From the NCBI RefSeq assembly GCF_000013705.1, contig NC_007947.1:1798001-1862000 (forward strand): a stretch of 64,000 nt of DNA, read 5' to 3'. Numbering within the stretch: the stretch's first letter is position 1; each line of letters opens with the position of its first letter. The DNA comes from Methylobacillus flagellatus KT. Lineage in GTDB: Bacteria; Pseudomonadota; Gammaproteobacteria; Burkholderiales; Methylophilaceae. The position numbers and the translations under genes were made by a program. The notes under the pieces were generated by a model that was not told the origin of the DNA, did not search any database, and was given only the letters and a program-made list of their open reading frames with translations. Shown in pieces: positions 19,652-31,275 of the stretch.

Positions 19652-20259
19652 TCTGTACTCCTCGCATGAATGCGGCAATTTTGCCCGCATCCTTGATTCC
19701 TTTGGTTTGTTCGACTCCGCCACTGACGTCTACCGCGTAAGGCCTTACCTGACGGATGGCCTCTGCCACGTTGTCAGGATTCAGTCCGCCCGCAAGCACA
19801 ACGGGCAAGGGCAATTGAGGCGGGACCAGGTCCCAGTCAAACACCTGCCCGGTACCGCCTGCCATGCCCGGTAAATAGGCGTCCAGCAATAGCGCACGGG
19901 CATCATGGTATTGAGTAGCGTATTGTAGCAAATTTGTATCCTTGCGGACGCGAATAGCCTTCATATAGGACATGCCGTAAAGCCGACAAGCTTCCGGGGA
20001 TTCATCGCCATGAAACTGCAAAACATCGAGCCTGATCTCGGCAAGCACCGCCTCCACTTCACTTGGTGCCGCATCGACAAACAAGCCGACAATACTGATG
20101 AAAGGCGGCAGTGCCGCTGCGATTTCCCTTGCACGCTGTAATTCGATATTCCTGGGGCTAGATCGATAGAATACCTCCGATGGCGTCACAACCGTTCTTC
20201 GCAGCAGCCAGTGCATCCTCGACGCGGGTGATTCCGCAAATTTTGACTCGCGTTCTCAA
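19638..20259 (-). pseudogene. trpF: Phosphoribosylanthranilate isomerase with a frameshift
   Basis: TrpF isomerises phosphoribosylanthranilate in tryptophan synthesis. The N-terminal strand RTRVKICGITRVEDALAAAK with the catalytic Cys is in one frame (TTG start at 20259, after truA), which ends at a TAG at 20158-20160. The rest, from VFYRSSPRN through the catalytic Asp in VLQFHGDESPEA to VLAGGLNPDNVAEAI, is in the +1 frame, up to 19638. The junction lies near 20165-20178. The family normally has DAIGFVF there, so two bases seem missing (or one is extra). The longer downstream frame alone has an ATG at 20216 but lacks the catalytic cysteine. This could be a true mutation, a sequence error, or frameshifting. 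Confidence 0.85.
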
Positions 20260-20338
20260 GCTAGAATAAACCACCTGCCATTGAAAGGCGCTAGGGTACC
20301 TGAAAGCCGGTTCCCTGTCACAAAAATCCTGGCTGCTC

Positions 20339-21124
20339 TCAGGCAATGCCAATCTGCAACTTGCGTTCAGTGCCAGGCAACCCCCAGCAGCCGTCATAAC
20401 CGACACCAGTCAGGTAAAGGCCGTCGGGAGAAAAGGTAGGCGGGGAACAGCGGCGGTCTCGCTTTTCCAACAGCTCGGCGATAAACACTGGCGGATATTT
20501 TCCCTTGCCGATATACACCAGTGCGCCCACCATATTACGCACTTGATGGTGCAGGAAGGCAGAGGCGCAAAAGTCAAATATCATGCTGCTGCCAAACGCG
20601 CTGACCGAGGCATGATGCATGGTTTTGACTGGCGACTTTGCCTGGCATTCCGCAGCGCGAAATGCACTGAAGTCATGTTGCCCCAGCAAATAAGCCATGG
20701 CTTCCTGCATGGCCTGCAGGTCAAGCGGCTGATGAAACCAGCCGGCCTTGCCCGCCATGACTGCAGGAGCTACTGGCTGATTGATAAGCCAGTATTGATA
20801 ACTGCGCTGATAGGCATCAAACCGCGCATGGAAACGTGGATCCACTTCTTTTGCCCACAAGACGCGCACCCCTCTCGGCAGCTTTGTGTTCACACCACGC
20901 ACCCAGGCCGTTTGCGATCGCACAGCCTCTGTGTCGAAGTGCACGACCTGAGACAAAGCGTGCACCCCGGTATCCGTACGTCCTGCAGCCGAAACACGCA
21001 CTTGGTGGCCGGCCAGCTGCGAAAGTGCTGACTCCAGAGCATCTTGCACTGCAAGCCGGTTGGGCTGGCTTTGCCAGCCGCAAAATCCGGCACCGTCATA
21101 TTCGATACCTAATGCGAGCCTCAT
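20339..21124 (-). CDS. truA: tRNA pseudouridine(38-40) synthase
   Basis: Modifies U38-U40 in the anticodon stem-loop of many tRNAs. 261 residues. The catalytic Asp is in SAAGRTDTGVHALSQVVHF; start MRLALGIEYDGAGFCGWQSQ and the segment FLHHQVRNMVGALVYIGKG are family hallmarks. It lies between fimV (terminator in between) and trpF, as in many betaproteobacteria. Confidence 0.97.
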   Translation of the reverse strand: MRLALGIEYDGAGFCGWQSQPNRLAVQDALESALSQLAGHQVRVSAAGRTDTGVHALSQVVHFDTEAVRSQTAWVRGVNTKLPRGVRVLWAKEVDPRFHARFDAYQRSYQYWLINQPVAPAVMAGKAGWFHQPLDLQAMQEAMAYLLGQHDFSAFRAAECQAKSPVKTMHHASVSAFGSSMIFDFCASAFLHHQVRNMVGALVYIGKGKYPPVFIAELLEKRDRRCSPPTFSPDGLYLTGVGYDGCWGLPGTERKLQIGIA

Positions 21125-21203
21125 TCGCCCTTACCTTGCTTCAAGATATCTATCCATACGCCATTTTACCCTTGCCGGTAATGATCGTTGTGATCAGCAA
21201 TCA

Positions 21204-21229
21204 ACAAAAAAGCCGGGCAATGCCCGGCT
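21204..21229 (-). terminator. Intrinsic terminator after fimV
   Basis: A 9-bp perfect stem (agccgggca / tgcccggct) with a minimal loop is followed on the minus strand by six T. It lies 19 bases after the fimV stop and 80 bases before truA, so truA-trpFBA should have its own promoter or rely on readthrough. Confidence 0.9.
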
Positions 21230-21247
21230 TCTACAAGCTTGACCGTA

Positions 21248-24200
21248 TCAGGAGAGGCTATCCAGAATGGATTTGGCCCTCTGCTGCTGCCGTGGGCCCC
21301 CTTCCTTCAGGATTTCCTCGAGCAATTCACGCGCGCCTTCGTTATCCCCCATGTCCATGTAGGCCGTCACCAGGTCCAGCTTGGTGTCCACATCAGCTGG
21401 CTCTTCCGATCCTTCGCCAGACACCAGTTTTTCCGCTTCCGCCGTGTCACCTGCCACATCTAGGCTGATTCCCGAAAGATCGATATCGGCAGCAGGGACG
21501 GGCTCGCTTTCATCAAGCTCAATATCAAAATCAGGGAAGGTGATCTCTGCATCCTGGTCCGTAGTCGCGTCTACACGATTGTCGCCAAGATCATCAGTCT
21601 CCAGATCTATGTCGGCAAAATCGAGGGGCTGTGCTGCATCAGGTTGTGTTTTTTCGATCGCTGATGCGGAAGCAGTTTCGGGAGCCTCCAGCGCATCATC
21701 AACGGGCTGCAAAGACTCCAGACCGGCACTTTGTGCAGCCTCTTCCGGGTGTGGCTCCTCATCGAAACTGATTTCCGGCAGATCGAAATCGATATCGGGC
21801 ATATCGCCCCCCTGAGCAACCGGTTCTTCTACTGCAGGTTGCTCAGCAGCAGGATTGGGGAGTTCGATTTCAGGCAATGCAATCTCGGGCAAACCAAGGT
21901 CAACATCCGGAGTGTGGAATGGAGCGGATTCCGATGATGACTGCTCGGCCGCCTCATCACCCCCTGGAATAGCGTACGCAGGCACGGCATCCGCAGCCTC
22001 GTTCTTTTCGCTGCCAGGCAATTCCGGCAAGTCGAAATCGGGAATTGCTGCATCAAGCTCCGCGATATCCAGCTGCAGACTATTCTTGGCCGGCGGCTCC
22101 GGCAGATCGAGCGTGAAATCCATGCTATTGCCTGCATATGAATCCGGAGCATCCACATCTGGCTGCTGGAGGCTTTCCCTATCCTCGGCACTCAGGTCAA
22201 AATCAAGCGAGGGGAAATCGTGTGCTTGCTCCTGGTCATGATTCGCTTCAGCGAAAGATGCTTCATCAGGAGCAGGGTCTTGCGCGCCTTTCTCGTCCGG
22301 CAGGCTGCCAGTGACAGCAATAGTGGCACCTGCAAGGGCAGCACTGGTGAACGCCGCCTGCTGGCTCGTCCCTGTCGTTTCCTTGCCAGGCTCTGCATCC
22401 TTTACATCTTGCACGGGCGAGGATGCAGGCTTATCGGCCACGCTGCCTTCTGCATACAGGGGATTATCCGGCTCCAGCTTGCGGCCCATTTCAGCCACTT
22501 TATTCCAGATGGGATCAGATGCACCCAACGTGGTATAGATCTCACCGGCAACTGTTTCGAATGCCGAGGTATCGTTGCGTGCGACATAAATCTCGAGCAA
22601 CTTGAGATGGAGTTCATGACGTTGCGGCTCCTTGACAATGGCATCTTTGAGGATTTCTTCTGCCTGGGCATCGCGCCCATATGCCATATACACTTCTGCC
22701 TCAGCAATGGGGTCAACGTCATGTGTGTCAATCATGCCCCCGGTATTCTGGGAGAAGTCATTGAGGAAAGAGGTATCTCCTGTATTGATGGTAGCGCCGG
22801 CGGTATTGCCAAACACCGTATTAGGCTTGAGCCCTCCTGCAGTCTGGATACCTTTTTCGAAGCTATCCAGCTCGCGCTTGCGCTTGTTTCGCATATACAG
22901 CCATCCACCCAGCAACAGGACAATACCCCCAGCAGCCAGGGCAAGCGGCAACGGATCTTCTCCAACCAGCTCTTCAAACAAGCTGGGCTCCTCCACTACT
23001 GGTTCAACCGGTGCTGGCTGAGACGCTGGTTTCACTGGTTCAGCAACATCGCCCGTTGATGCGGTATCCGTTGCGGGCTCATCTGTTTCAGATGCTTGCG
23101 CTGCTGTTGGTGCAGCATCTGACTCAGCCTGCACCTGCGGTTCGGCATCACCTTCTGGTAGCAGGGTTGATTCTTCTGGATTGGCTGAGGACACATCGGC
23201 ATTCTGCAAGTTGGCCAGAGCCTGGTTTTTGATAGCCAGCAGCTTCTGCATATCAGCAATTTGCTTCTCGAGCATTGCAACGCGCTCGGCCGCCTCCTTC
23301 AGGCTCTTGTCCTTGGCTGTGAGCTCTTCCTGCATTGCATGCAATTGCGCCTGGCTGGCATTATCGCTGGAAAGCCTGACGACATCCCGTGAAGCATCCG
23401 CTGGAGGCGCAGCCTGATCCGTTGCAGGCGTCGAAATGCGCCCGGATGCCGACTGTTGTGGGCCACCATCTACCGACAGCGTCGATTCGGCCGCCAAGTC
23501 TGCCAAGCGGTTACGATAAGCATTCCAGTCCGACGTATGCACCCTGACTTCCCGTCTTGCCTCAGCAGGGGCAATCTGTTGCAGCTCAGCGGGGCTAGGT
23601 ACCCGCATGATCTGCCCCACCTTGAGACGGTTCATGTTCTTGCCGATAAAGGCTTCCTCGTTGGCGCGATACAGCCCGACCAGCATCTGGTCCAGGCTTA
23701 CACCCGGCACCTGATGCTCACGTGCGATTGCGCTCAAGGTATCACCGGTCGAAGTGGTATAGGTCTGTGGCGAAGCGTCTTGAAGTTGGGTCGCCTGTTC
23801 TGGAACTTCTGGGACAGCTGCTGCCTGGGTCTGAATTGGAGCTGGAATAGACTGGGGGGCTGTATTGGCAGGCGGAGGATTCTGTTGTGGTGCCGCAGCA
23901 GGGGCCGGTAGTGTGGTGGGAGCCGCATCCGGAGGAAGCTGTACACCGTTATACACTTGCGCTTGATTGTTGTAGCCCGGAGGGTCAAGTAATACGGTAT
24001 ATTCGCGCAGCAAGCGCCCTGTTGCCCAATCGACCTGAATCAACATATCCAGGAAAGGGTCGCTGATCGCCTGAGATGTCGTAAGCTTGAGCACTGGCGT
24101 CCCGTCCGCACGCTTGCTGACATCGACCTTGATGGCATTGTGGATTGCAGTACGTTCGACACCTTGGACATTGTAGGCTTCCTCTGGCGCAATACCTGCA

Positions 24201-24373
24201 GTCAATGTCGCCAGCTCGTCCGGCGTCGTGGATAACAGCTCAATTTCGGCAGAAAGCGGCTCACCAAGTCCAGATGTCACAGTCAAGCGTCCCAAGCCTG
24301 CGGCCTCGCTCGCCATTGGCGCAAAGGCCAACAAAACCGCAAGTGCGACCCCCTTTAGTTTGGACTTATGCAC
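21248..24373 (-). CDS. fimV: FimV-type peptidoglycan-binding motility hub protein
   Basis: 1041 residues. Signal peptide (1-24, cut after ASEA), FimV N-terminal domain (LGRLTVTSGLGEPLSAEIEL), a Pro/Ala-rich linker, a LysM domain near 206-260 (YTTSTGDTLSAIAREHQVPG), a coiled-coil (about 345-390), one membrane helix (about 475-495), a TPR-like segment (AEVYMAYGRDAQAEEILKDA), a long acidic cytoplasmic region with repeated DFDLPE-type motifs, and the C-terminal FimV domain (KLDLVTAYMDMGDNEGARELL). In Pseudomonas and Neisseria, homologues organise type IV pili and polar proteins. No pilus genes are in this window. Confidence 0.93.
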   Translation of the reverse strand: MHKSKLKGVALAVLLAFAPMASEAAGLGRLTVTSGLGEPLSAEIELLSTTPDELATLTAGIAPEEAYNVQGVERTAIHNAIKVDVSKRADGTPVLKLTTSQAISDPFLDMLIQVDWATGRLLREYTVLLDPPGYNNQAQVYNGVQLPPDAAPTTLPAPAAAPQQNPPPANTAPQSIPAPIQTQAAAVPEVPEQATQLQDASPQTYTTSTGDTLSAIAREHQVPGVSLDQMLVGLYRANEEAFIGKNMNRLKVGQIMRVPSPAELQQIAPAEARREVRVHTSDWNAYRNRLADLAAESTLSVDGGPQQSASGRISTPATDQAAPPADASRDVVRLSSDNASQAQLHAMQEELTAKDKSLKEAAERVAMLEKQIADMQKLLAIKNQALANLQNADVSSANPEESTLLPEGDAEPQVQAESDAAPTAAQASETDEPATDTASTGDVAEPVKPASQPAPVEPVVEEPSLFEELVGEDPLPLALAAGGIVLLLGGWLYMRNKRKRELDSFEKGIQTAGGLKPNTVFGNTAGATINTGDTSFLNDFSQNTGGMIDTHDVDPIAEAEVYMAYGRDAQAEEILKDAIVKEPQRHELHLKLLEIYVARNDTSAFETVAGEIYTTLGASDPIWNKVAEMGRKLEPDNPLYAEGSVADKPASSPVQDVKDAEPGKETTGTSQQAAFTSAALAGATIAVTGSLPDEKGAQDPAPDEASFAEANHDQEQAHDFPSLDFDLSAEDRESLQQPDVDAPDSYAGNSMDFTLDLPEPPAKNSLQLDIAELDAAIPDFDLPELPGSEKNEAADAVPAYAIPGGDEAAEQSSSESAPFHTPDVDLGLPEIALPEIELPNPAAEQPAVEEPVAQGGDMPDIDFDLPEISFDEEPHPEEAAQSAGLESLQPVDDALEAPETASASAIEKTQPDAAQPLDFADIDLETDDLGDNRVDATTDQDAEITFPDFDIELDESEPVPAADIDLSGISLDVAGDTAEAEKLVSGEGSEEPADVDTKLDLVTAYMDMGDNEGARELLEEILKEGGPRQQQRAKSILDSLS

Positions 24374-24524
24374 TATTCCACCCTTATCAACTTTTAAATA
24401 GCATTATTAAGCTAACATCAATTAGTTACGGTTTCAAGCTAATACATAACTTTACATCACCACTTCTGGCCTAGGTATCTTTGGGAGACGAAGCGCTACC
24501 TGAATCAGGTATGCCAGCGTGCCA

Positions 24525-25637
24525 TCATGCCTCTACCAGAATACGCAGCATGCGGCGCAAAGGCTCCGCAGCGCCCCATAGTAGCTGGTCGCCCACGGTA
24601 AATGCTGAAAGGTAGTCGCCGCCCATACCCATCTTGCGCAGCCGTCCAACCGGCGTCTGCAAGGTGCCGGTCACGGCGGCTGGGCTCAAGCGCTTGATGG
24701 TCGCATCGCGCTCATTGGGCACCACCTCGGCCCATGGATGGGCCTCTGCGAGCATGTTGGCAATCTCATCTAGCGGCACATCTTGCTTCAGCTTGATTGT
24801 CAGTGCCTGGGAATGACAACGCATCGCGCCAATCCGTACACAGAGTCCATCGATCACAATCGGGTTGGCCTCAAGTCCCAGTATCTTGTTGGTTTCGGCC
24901 ATGCCCTTCCATTCTTCCTTGCTCTGGCCATTGCCGAGGTCTTTATCTATCCAAGGGATCAGGCTGCCGGCAAGCGGAACGCCGAAATGGTCCACCGGCA
25001 GCTCACTACTACGCAGAGTCTCTGCCACCTTGCGGTCTATATCCAGAATGGCGGAGGATGGGTCCTCCAACTCGGATGCGACTCCGGCATGCACCACACC
25101 CATCTGCTTGATGAGTTCGCGCATATTCTGCGCACCAGCGCCAGAGGCGGCCTGATAGGTCATGGCGGTCACCCATTCAACCAGATCCGCCTTGAATAAG
25201 CCGCTCAAGGCCATCAGCATCAGGGAGACGGTACAGTTGCCACCGATCCAGTTGCGACCGCCCATCGACAGTGCATGCTTGATGACGTCCTGGTTGACGG
25301 GATCGAGGATGACCACCGCATCCTTTTCCATACGCAGGGTAGAAGCAGCATCGATCCAATGTCCTTGCCAGCCTGCTGAACGCAGTCTGGGGAAGATATC
25401 GCTGGTATAGTCGCCTCCCTGACAAGAGACGATAATGTCCATGGCCTTGAGTTCGTCAAGCGACTTCGCATCCTTGAGCGGAGGCGTGTCACGGCCAATC
25501 GCAGGCCCGGCAGCGCCAGTCTGTGATGTGGTAAAGAATAGGGGCTCAATATCCCTGAAGTCGCCCTCCGTGACCATGCGCTGCATGAGTACGGAACCCA
25601 CCATGCCCCGCCAGCCGACAAACCCTACTTTGAACAT
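24525..25637 (-). CDS. asd: Aspartate-semialdehyde dehydrogenase
   Basis: NADPH-dependent reduction of aspartyl phosphate, the branch point to lysine, threonine, methionine and diaminopimelate. 370 residues. N-terminal [16 protein letters not shown] nucleotide loop; active-site cysteine in [15 protein letters not shown]; catalytic His region [13 protein letters not shown]. It follows leuB by 57 bases. The 151 bases before fimV show no clear gene. Confidence 0.96.
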   Translation of the reverse strand: MFKVGFVGWRGMVGSVLMQRMVTEGDFRDIEPLFFTTSQTGAAGPAIGRDTPPLKDAKSLDELKAMDIIVSCQGGDYTSDIFPRLRSAGWQGHWIDAASTLRMEKDAVVILDPVNQDVIKHALSMGGRNWIGGNCTVSLMLMALSGLFKADLVEWVTAMTYQAASGAGAQNMRELIKQMGVVHAGVASELEDPSSAILDIDRKVAETLRSSELPVDHFGVPLAGSLIPWIDKDLGNGQSKEEWKGMAETNKILGLEANPIVIDGLCVRIGAMRCHSQALTIKLKQDVPLDEIANMLAEAHPWAEVVPNERDATIKRLSPAAVTGTLQTPVGRLRKMGMGGDYLSAFTVGDQLLWGAAEPLRRMLRILVEA

Positions 25638-25694
25638 TATCTCTTCCTGATTCAGTGGCCTTTACAGGCCTATCGTTGTGCCTAATGTTACGGA

Positions 25695-26822
<1,128 letters not shown>

Positions 26823-26824
<2 letters not shown>

Positions 26825-27467
26825 ATGATTCATTGAACAGCCAGGGCTGGGCGGCCTTGTGCCTGGCCTCGAACGCCTTGATCTCGTCCACATGCTGCAA
26901 GGTCAGGCCAATGTCATCAAGGCCATTCAGCAGGCAATGCTTGCGGAACGGGTCGATCTCGAAAGCATAATGCCTGCCTCCCGGGGTCTGCACAATCTGC
27001 GACTGCAGGTCTACCAACAGATGGTAGCCTTCATTGGCCTCGACTTCTTTGAACAGGCTATCGACTATTTCCGCATCAAGGACAATCGGCAGGATGCCAT
27101 TCTTGAAACAGTTGTTGAAGAAGATATCGGCAAAACTCGGCGCGATAATGGCACGAAAACCGTAATCGAGTAGCGCCCAGGGCGCATGCTCACGACTGGA
27201 GCCGCAGCCAAAATTCTCCCTGGTCAGCAGGATGCTGGCGCCTTGGTAGCGCGGGAAGTTGAGCGGGAAATCAGGATTCAGCGGCCGCTTGCTGTTATCC
27301 TTGCCTGGCTCTCCCTGGTCCAGATAGCGCCATTCATCGAAGGCGTTGGGGCCGAAACCAGCGCGCTTGATCGACTTCAGAAACTGCTTGGGGATAATGG
27401 CGTCGGTATCGACATTGGCGCGATCCAGTGGAGCCACCAAACCATTTAATTGAGTAAATGCCTGCAT
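26823..27467 (-). CDS. leuD: 3-Isopropylmalate dehydratase small subunit
   Basis: Swivelling domain of the isopropylmalate isomerase, paired with LeuC. 214 residues. Motifs: [20 protein letters not shown], the substrate loop [16 protein letters not shown] and [17 protein letters not shown]. It lies 21 bases after the small lipoprotein gene and 72 before leuB. Confidence 0.97.
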
Positions 27468-27488
27468 ATTGATCCGATAAACAATTCG

Positions 27489-27623
27489 TTAATTGGTTGA
27501 TTTCTGTATGGCTTGACCAGCCTTCTCGATATCCTTACCCATGCCGTTGATAGTATTACAACCCACCAGAGACAAAGTCAGCAGCGATATAGTGGCTGCC
27601 ATGAACCATCGCTTGATATCCAT
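27489..27623 (-). CDS. Entericidin-like small lipoprotein
   Basis: 44 residues. N-terminal MDIKRWFMAATISLLTLSLV, then lipobox VGC (Cys30), followed by NTINGMGKDIEKAGQAIQKS, the pattern of entericidin A/B proteins. In E. coli these are a bacteriolytic lipoprotein and its antidote. The ATG lies 2 bases after the leuC stop, so the peptide is translated within the leuC-leuD message; only this single copy is present, without a partner. Its role in a leucine operon is unknown. Confidence 0.85.
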   Translation of the reverse strand: MDIKRWFMAATISLLTLSLVGCNTINGMGKDIEKAGQAIQKSTN

Positions 27624-27625
27624 GC

Positions 27626-29032
27626 TCAATTCAGCAATTGACGCACATCGATAAAATGCCCTGCCACTGCTGCCGCCGCCGCCATCCCTGGGCTGACGAG
27701 ATGCGTGCGGCCACCCGCGCCCTGCCGCCCTTCGAAGTTGCGGTTTGAAGTGGAGGCACAACGCTCGCCCGGCTCCAGACGGTCGGCATTCATCGCCAGA
27801 CACATGGAGCAGCCGGGCTCACGCCACTCGAAGCCAGCTTCCTTGAAAATCTTGTCCAGACCTTCCTGTTCCGCCTGCGCCTTCACCAGACCGGAGCCAG
27901 GCACCACCATCGCCAACTTGACATTGGGCGCGACATGTTTTCCCTTGGCGACGGCAGCGGCGGCACGCAAATCCTCAATGCGGGAATTCGTACAGGAACC
28001 GATGAATACCTTGTCGATCGGGATGTCGGAGATCGGCGTATTGGGTTGCAAGCCCATGTACTGCAAGGCACGCTCCATGCCACTGCGCTTGGTAGGATCA
28101 CTTTCCTTGCTGGGGTCGGGCACGATGCTATTGATAGCGGTCACCATTTCAGGAGAAGTGCCCCAAGTGACCTGCGGCTCGATATCTTCGGCCTTGATCT
28201 CCACCACGGCGTCAAACTTCGCGCCTTCGTCACTGTGCAAGGTGCGCCAGTAAGCAACCGCTGCGTCCCATTGCTCAGGCTTGGGAGCATATGGCCGGCC
28301 CTTGACATAATTGATCGTGACGTCATCGACGGCCACCATGCCGGCACGGGCACCCGCCTCGATCGCCATATTGCACAATGTCATGCGTCCTTCCATGCTC
28401 AAGCTGCGAATCGCCGAGCCTGCAAACTCAATGGCATAGCCGGTGCCACCCGCCGTGCCGATCTTGCCAATAATCGCCAAAGCGACATCCTTGGCAGTAA
28501 CGCCGGGACCCAGCTGCCCTTCTACACGTATCTGCATGGCCTTGGATTTCTTCTGGACCAGGCATTGCGTCGCCATCACGTGTTCGACTTCTGAGGTGCC
28601 GATGCCGTGCGCCAGCGCACCAAACGCACCGTGAGTGCTGGTATGGGAGTCGCCACAGACTACCGTCATGCCCGGCAAGGTCGCACCCTGTTCAGGGCCC
28701 ATCACATGAACAATACCTTGGCGCACATCGCCCATCCTGAATTCAGTCACGCCAAAATCGCGACAGTTCTGATCCAAGGTTTCCACCTGCAAGCGCGAGA
28801 TTGGATCGGCAATGCCATGACTGCGGTCGGTGGTGGGCACATTATGATCCGGCACTGCCAGCACGGAATTGACGCGCCATAGCTTGCGTCCCGCCATTTT
28901 CAGGCCTTCGAAGGCCTGAGGGCTGGTCACCTCATGCACCAGATGACGGTCGATATAAATCAAAGCGGCGCCGTTTTCCTCGCGCACCACGTGGGAATCA
29001 AACAATTTGTCGTAAAGTGTTTTGGCTGACAT
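27626..29032 (-). CDS. leuC: 3-Isopropylmalate dehydratase large subunit
   Basis: Aconitase-family isomerase with a 4Fe-4S cluster, 468 residues. Cluster cysteines are visible in [14 protein letters not shown] and [11 protein letters not shown]. Other motifs: [34 protein letters not shown] and [19 protein letters not shown]. It heads leuC-(lipoprotein)-leuD-leuB-asd. Confidence 0.97.
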   Translation of the reverse strand: MSAKTLYDKLFDSHVVREENGAALIYIDRHLVHEVTSPQAFEGLKMAGRKLWRVNSVLAVPDHNVPTTDRSHGIADPISRLQVETLDQNCRDFGVTEFRMGDVRQGIVHVMGPEQGATLPGMTVVCGDSHTSTHGAFGALAHGIGTSEVEHVMATQCLVQKKSKAMQIRVEGQLGPGVTAKDVALAIIGKIGTAGGTGYAIEFAGSAIRSLSMEGRMTLCNMAIEAGARAGMVAVDDVTINYVKGRPYAPKPEQWDAAVAYWRTLHSDEGAKFDAVVEIKAEDIEPQVTWGTSPEMVTAINSIVPDPSKESDPTKRSGMERALQYMGLQPNTPISDIPIDKVFIGSCTNSRIEDLRAAAAVAKGKHVAPNVKLAMVVPGSGLVKAQAEQEGLDKIFKEAGFEWREPGCSMCLAMNADRLEPGERCASTSNRNFEGRQGAGGRTHLVSPGMAAAAAVAGHFIDVRQLLN

Positions 29033-29103
29033 ACGATCTTTCTAAATCCTGCTGATACGATCCGTTTAACGTGACCAGGCTGTTGATGGTTGAATCCGGT
29101 CGC

Positions 29104-29598
29104 TTAATCGCGGAAGTTGCCGAACTGCAATGGGAAATCCGTGATGGATTTCCTGACAAAGGCAATCACTTCCTGCAACACATCGCGCTTGGCGCCGGTC
29201 ACACGCACTTCATCCCCCTGAATGCTGGCCTGCACCTTGAGTCCGCTATCCTTGAGCAGCCTAACAATTTTCTTCGCCAGTTCGGCATCAATGCCGGCCT
29301 TGATCTTGAGCACCTGTTTGACCTTGTTGCCAGAAATCTTCTGCACGTCCTGGTGATCCAGGCGCTTGGCGCTGTCCGCCTCCTTCTTTTCCATCGCAGG
29401 CAGGAGGATGGCCTTGATCTGGTCAAGCTGAAAATCCGAATCGCCATGCAGGGTGATCAAGCCATCCTTTTCATTCAACTCAATGCTCGCGCTGGTGCCC
29501 TTGAAATCATAGCGGTTGGCAATCTGGCGGCCAGCCACATCCACTGCATTCTTCAATGCGACCATATCGACTTCAGAAGAAATATCAAATGAAGGCAT
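29104..29598 (-). CDS. yajQ: YajQ family nucleotide-binding protein
   Basis: 164 residues, two ferredoxin-like repeats. Start MPSFDISSEVDMVALKNAVD at 29598, with ANRYDFKGTSASIELNEKDG and the C-terminal DEVRVTGAKRDVLQEVIAFV. In Xanthomonas a homologue binds cyclic di-GMP and modulates a LysR regulator; whether this holds here is unknown, although the window has GGDEF and HD-GYP genes. The frame stays open 7 codons upstream, but the chosen ATG gives the conserved start. Confidence 0.93.
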   Translation of the reverse strand: MPSFDISSEVDMVALKNAVDVAGRQIANRYDFKGTSASIELNEKDGLITLHGDSDFQLDQIKAILLPAMEKKEADSAKRLDHQDVQKISGNKVKQVLKIKAGIDAELAKKIVRLLKDSGLKVQASIQGDEVRVTGAKRDVLQEVIAFVRKSITDFPLQFGNFRD

Positions 29599-29677
29599 CG
29601 TTATCCATCCTATCCACATTCAACACTGCATGCCGGTCATGCCCGGCGTAAGGCAGCGATTAAAATTCCCACCACGA

Positions 29678-29989
29678 TTATTCGAAATGACAGACGTAAT
29701 CTAACGTTTCCGTCACTTCGATATCGAAACTGGAGTTGCCCGGTACCGTAAATTTCTCGCCCGCACCATATGCCTTCCAGTCACTTTCGCCACTCAGGCG
29801 CACCTTGCAGGCGCCGCTGTTGATTTCCATCAACTCTGGAGAACCCGTATTGAAAGTCAACGCACCAGGGAAAATCACACCTACGGTGGCACGGGTACCG
29901 TTCGGGAACAGCACTGTGTGGCTGACACACTTGCCATCAAAGTACACATTGGCTTTTTTCTTGACACTCACATTGTCGAACTGGGCCAC
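29678..29989 (-). CDS. ppnP: Pyrimidine/purine nucleoside phosphorylase (cupin)
   Basis: 103 residues, the usual length of the YaiE/PpnP (DUF1255) family, a small cupin that phosphorolyses several nucleosides. Motifs: [40 protein letters not shown] and the end [15 protein letters not shown]. It is located 24 bases after argG. Confidence 0.93.
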   Translation of the reverse strand: MAQFDNVSVKKKANVYFDGKCVSHTVLFPNGTRATVGVIFPGALTFNTGSPELMEINSGACKVRLSGESDWKAYGAGEKFTVPGNSSFDIEVTETLDYVCHFE

Positions 29990-30013
29990 AACGCTTCTCC
30001 TAAAATGTAATGA

Positions 30014-31234
30014 TTATTTTTTGTTGCGCAGATTAGCTGCAATACGCAGGCGCAAGGCATTCAGCTTGATGAACCCACCCGCATCGCGGTGATCATAGGC
30101 ACCGGCATCGTCCTCGAAGGTCGCGATATTCGGGTCAAACAGCGAATCTGTCCCTGAATCACGGCCCGTCACGATCACATTGCCCTTGTACAGCTTGAGC
30201 TTGACCCAGCCATTGACGGTCTGCTGCGTATGGTCGATCAATGCCTGCAAGGCCAGGCGTTCAGGGCTCCACCAGTAACCGTTGTAGATCATGCTTGCAT
30301 AGCGCGGCATCAGGTCGTCCTTCAGGTGGGCCACTTCGCGATCCAGGGTGATGGACTCGATCGCGCGGTGCGCCTTGAGCAGGATGGTGCCGCCCGGGGT
30401 CTCGTAACAGCCGCGCGACTTCATGCCTACATAGCGGTTTTCCACCAGGTCGAGACGACCAATGCCATGCTTGCCGCCCAGGCGGTTCAGTTCCGCAAGC
30501 AGTTCATGTGGTTTCAGTGTCTTCCCATTCAATGAGATGGGGTCACCGTTGCGATATTCAATCTCAAGGTACTCGGCTTCATCTGGCGCGCGCTCTGGCG
30601 ATACCGTCCAACGCCACATATCCTCCTCGGCTTCCGCCGCCGGGTTCTCTAAGTGACGACCTTCGTAGGAGATATGCAGAAGGTTGGCATCCATACTGTA
30701 AGGGCTACCGCCTTGACGATGCTTCATTTCGACCGGGATGCCATGCTTCTCGGCATAAGCCAGGAGCTTTTCACGGCTGAGCAAGTCCCATTCGCGCCAA
30801 GGCGCAATGATCTTGATGTTGGGGTTGAGCGCATAGGCTCCCAGCTCGAAGCGCACCTGGTCATTGCCCTTGCCAGTAGCCCCATGCGAGACCGCATCGG
30901 CATTGGTTTCCTGGGCGATCTCGATCAGGCGCTTGGCGATCAGTGGTCGCGCAATCGAAGTGCCGAGCAGGTATTCGCCTTCATAGACGGTATTGGCGCG
31001 GAACATCGGGAATACGAAGTCGCGCACAAATTCTTCGCGTAGGTCATCAATATAGATTTCCTTGACGCCAAATTGCCTGGCTTTTTCGCGCGCAGGTTCG
31101 AGCTCCTCACCTTGGCCGATATCTGCTGTAAAGGTCACCACTTCACACTGGTAGGTATCCTGCAGCCACTTCAGGATCACAGAGGTATCCAGGCCGCCGG
31201 AATAGGCCAGCACGACTTTGTTCACATCACTCAT
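30014..31234 (-). CDS. argG: Argininosuccinate synthase
   Basis: ATP-dependent condensation of citrulline and aspartate. 406 residues. PP-loop [20 protein letters not shown], then [20 protein letters not shown] and [15 protein letters not shown]. It follows argF by 41 bases and is co-directional with argD-argF, so a small arginine cluster is likely. Confidence 0.97.
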   Translation of the reverse strand: MSDVNKVVLAYSGGLDTSVILKWLQDTYQCEVVTFTADIGQGEELEPAREKARQFGVKEIYIDDLREEFVRDFVFPMFRANTVYEGEYLLGTSIARPLIAKRLIEIAQETNADAVSHGATGKGNDQVRFELGAYALNPNIKIIAPWREWDLLSREKLLAYAEKHGIPVEMKHRQGGSPYSMDANLLHISYEGRHLENPAAEAEEDMWRWTVSPERAPDEAEYLEIEYRNGDPISLNGKTLKPHELLAELNRLGGKHGIGRLDLVENRYVGMKSRGCYETPGGTILLKAHRAIESITLDREVAHLKDDLMPRYASMIYNGYWWSPERLALQALIDHTQQTVNGWVKLKLYKGNVIVTGRDSGTDSLFDPNIATFEDDAGAYDHRDAGGFIKLNALRLRIAANLRNKK

Positions 31235-31275
31235 TTCGCTATTTCTTTCTCAATTAAATCCAGTTCAACCCAGGT

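Noticed and set aside
20158..20178. prfB-like programmed +1 frameshift in trpF
   Set aside because: A Shine-Dalgarno-like GGAGGT is present, but the distance to the UAG (12 bases) and the absence of a slippery CUU-type codon before it do not match the known signal. Kept only as a remote alternative.
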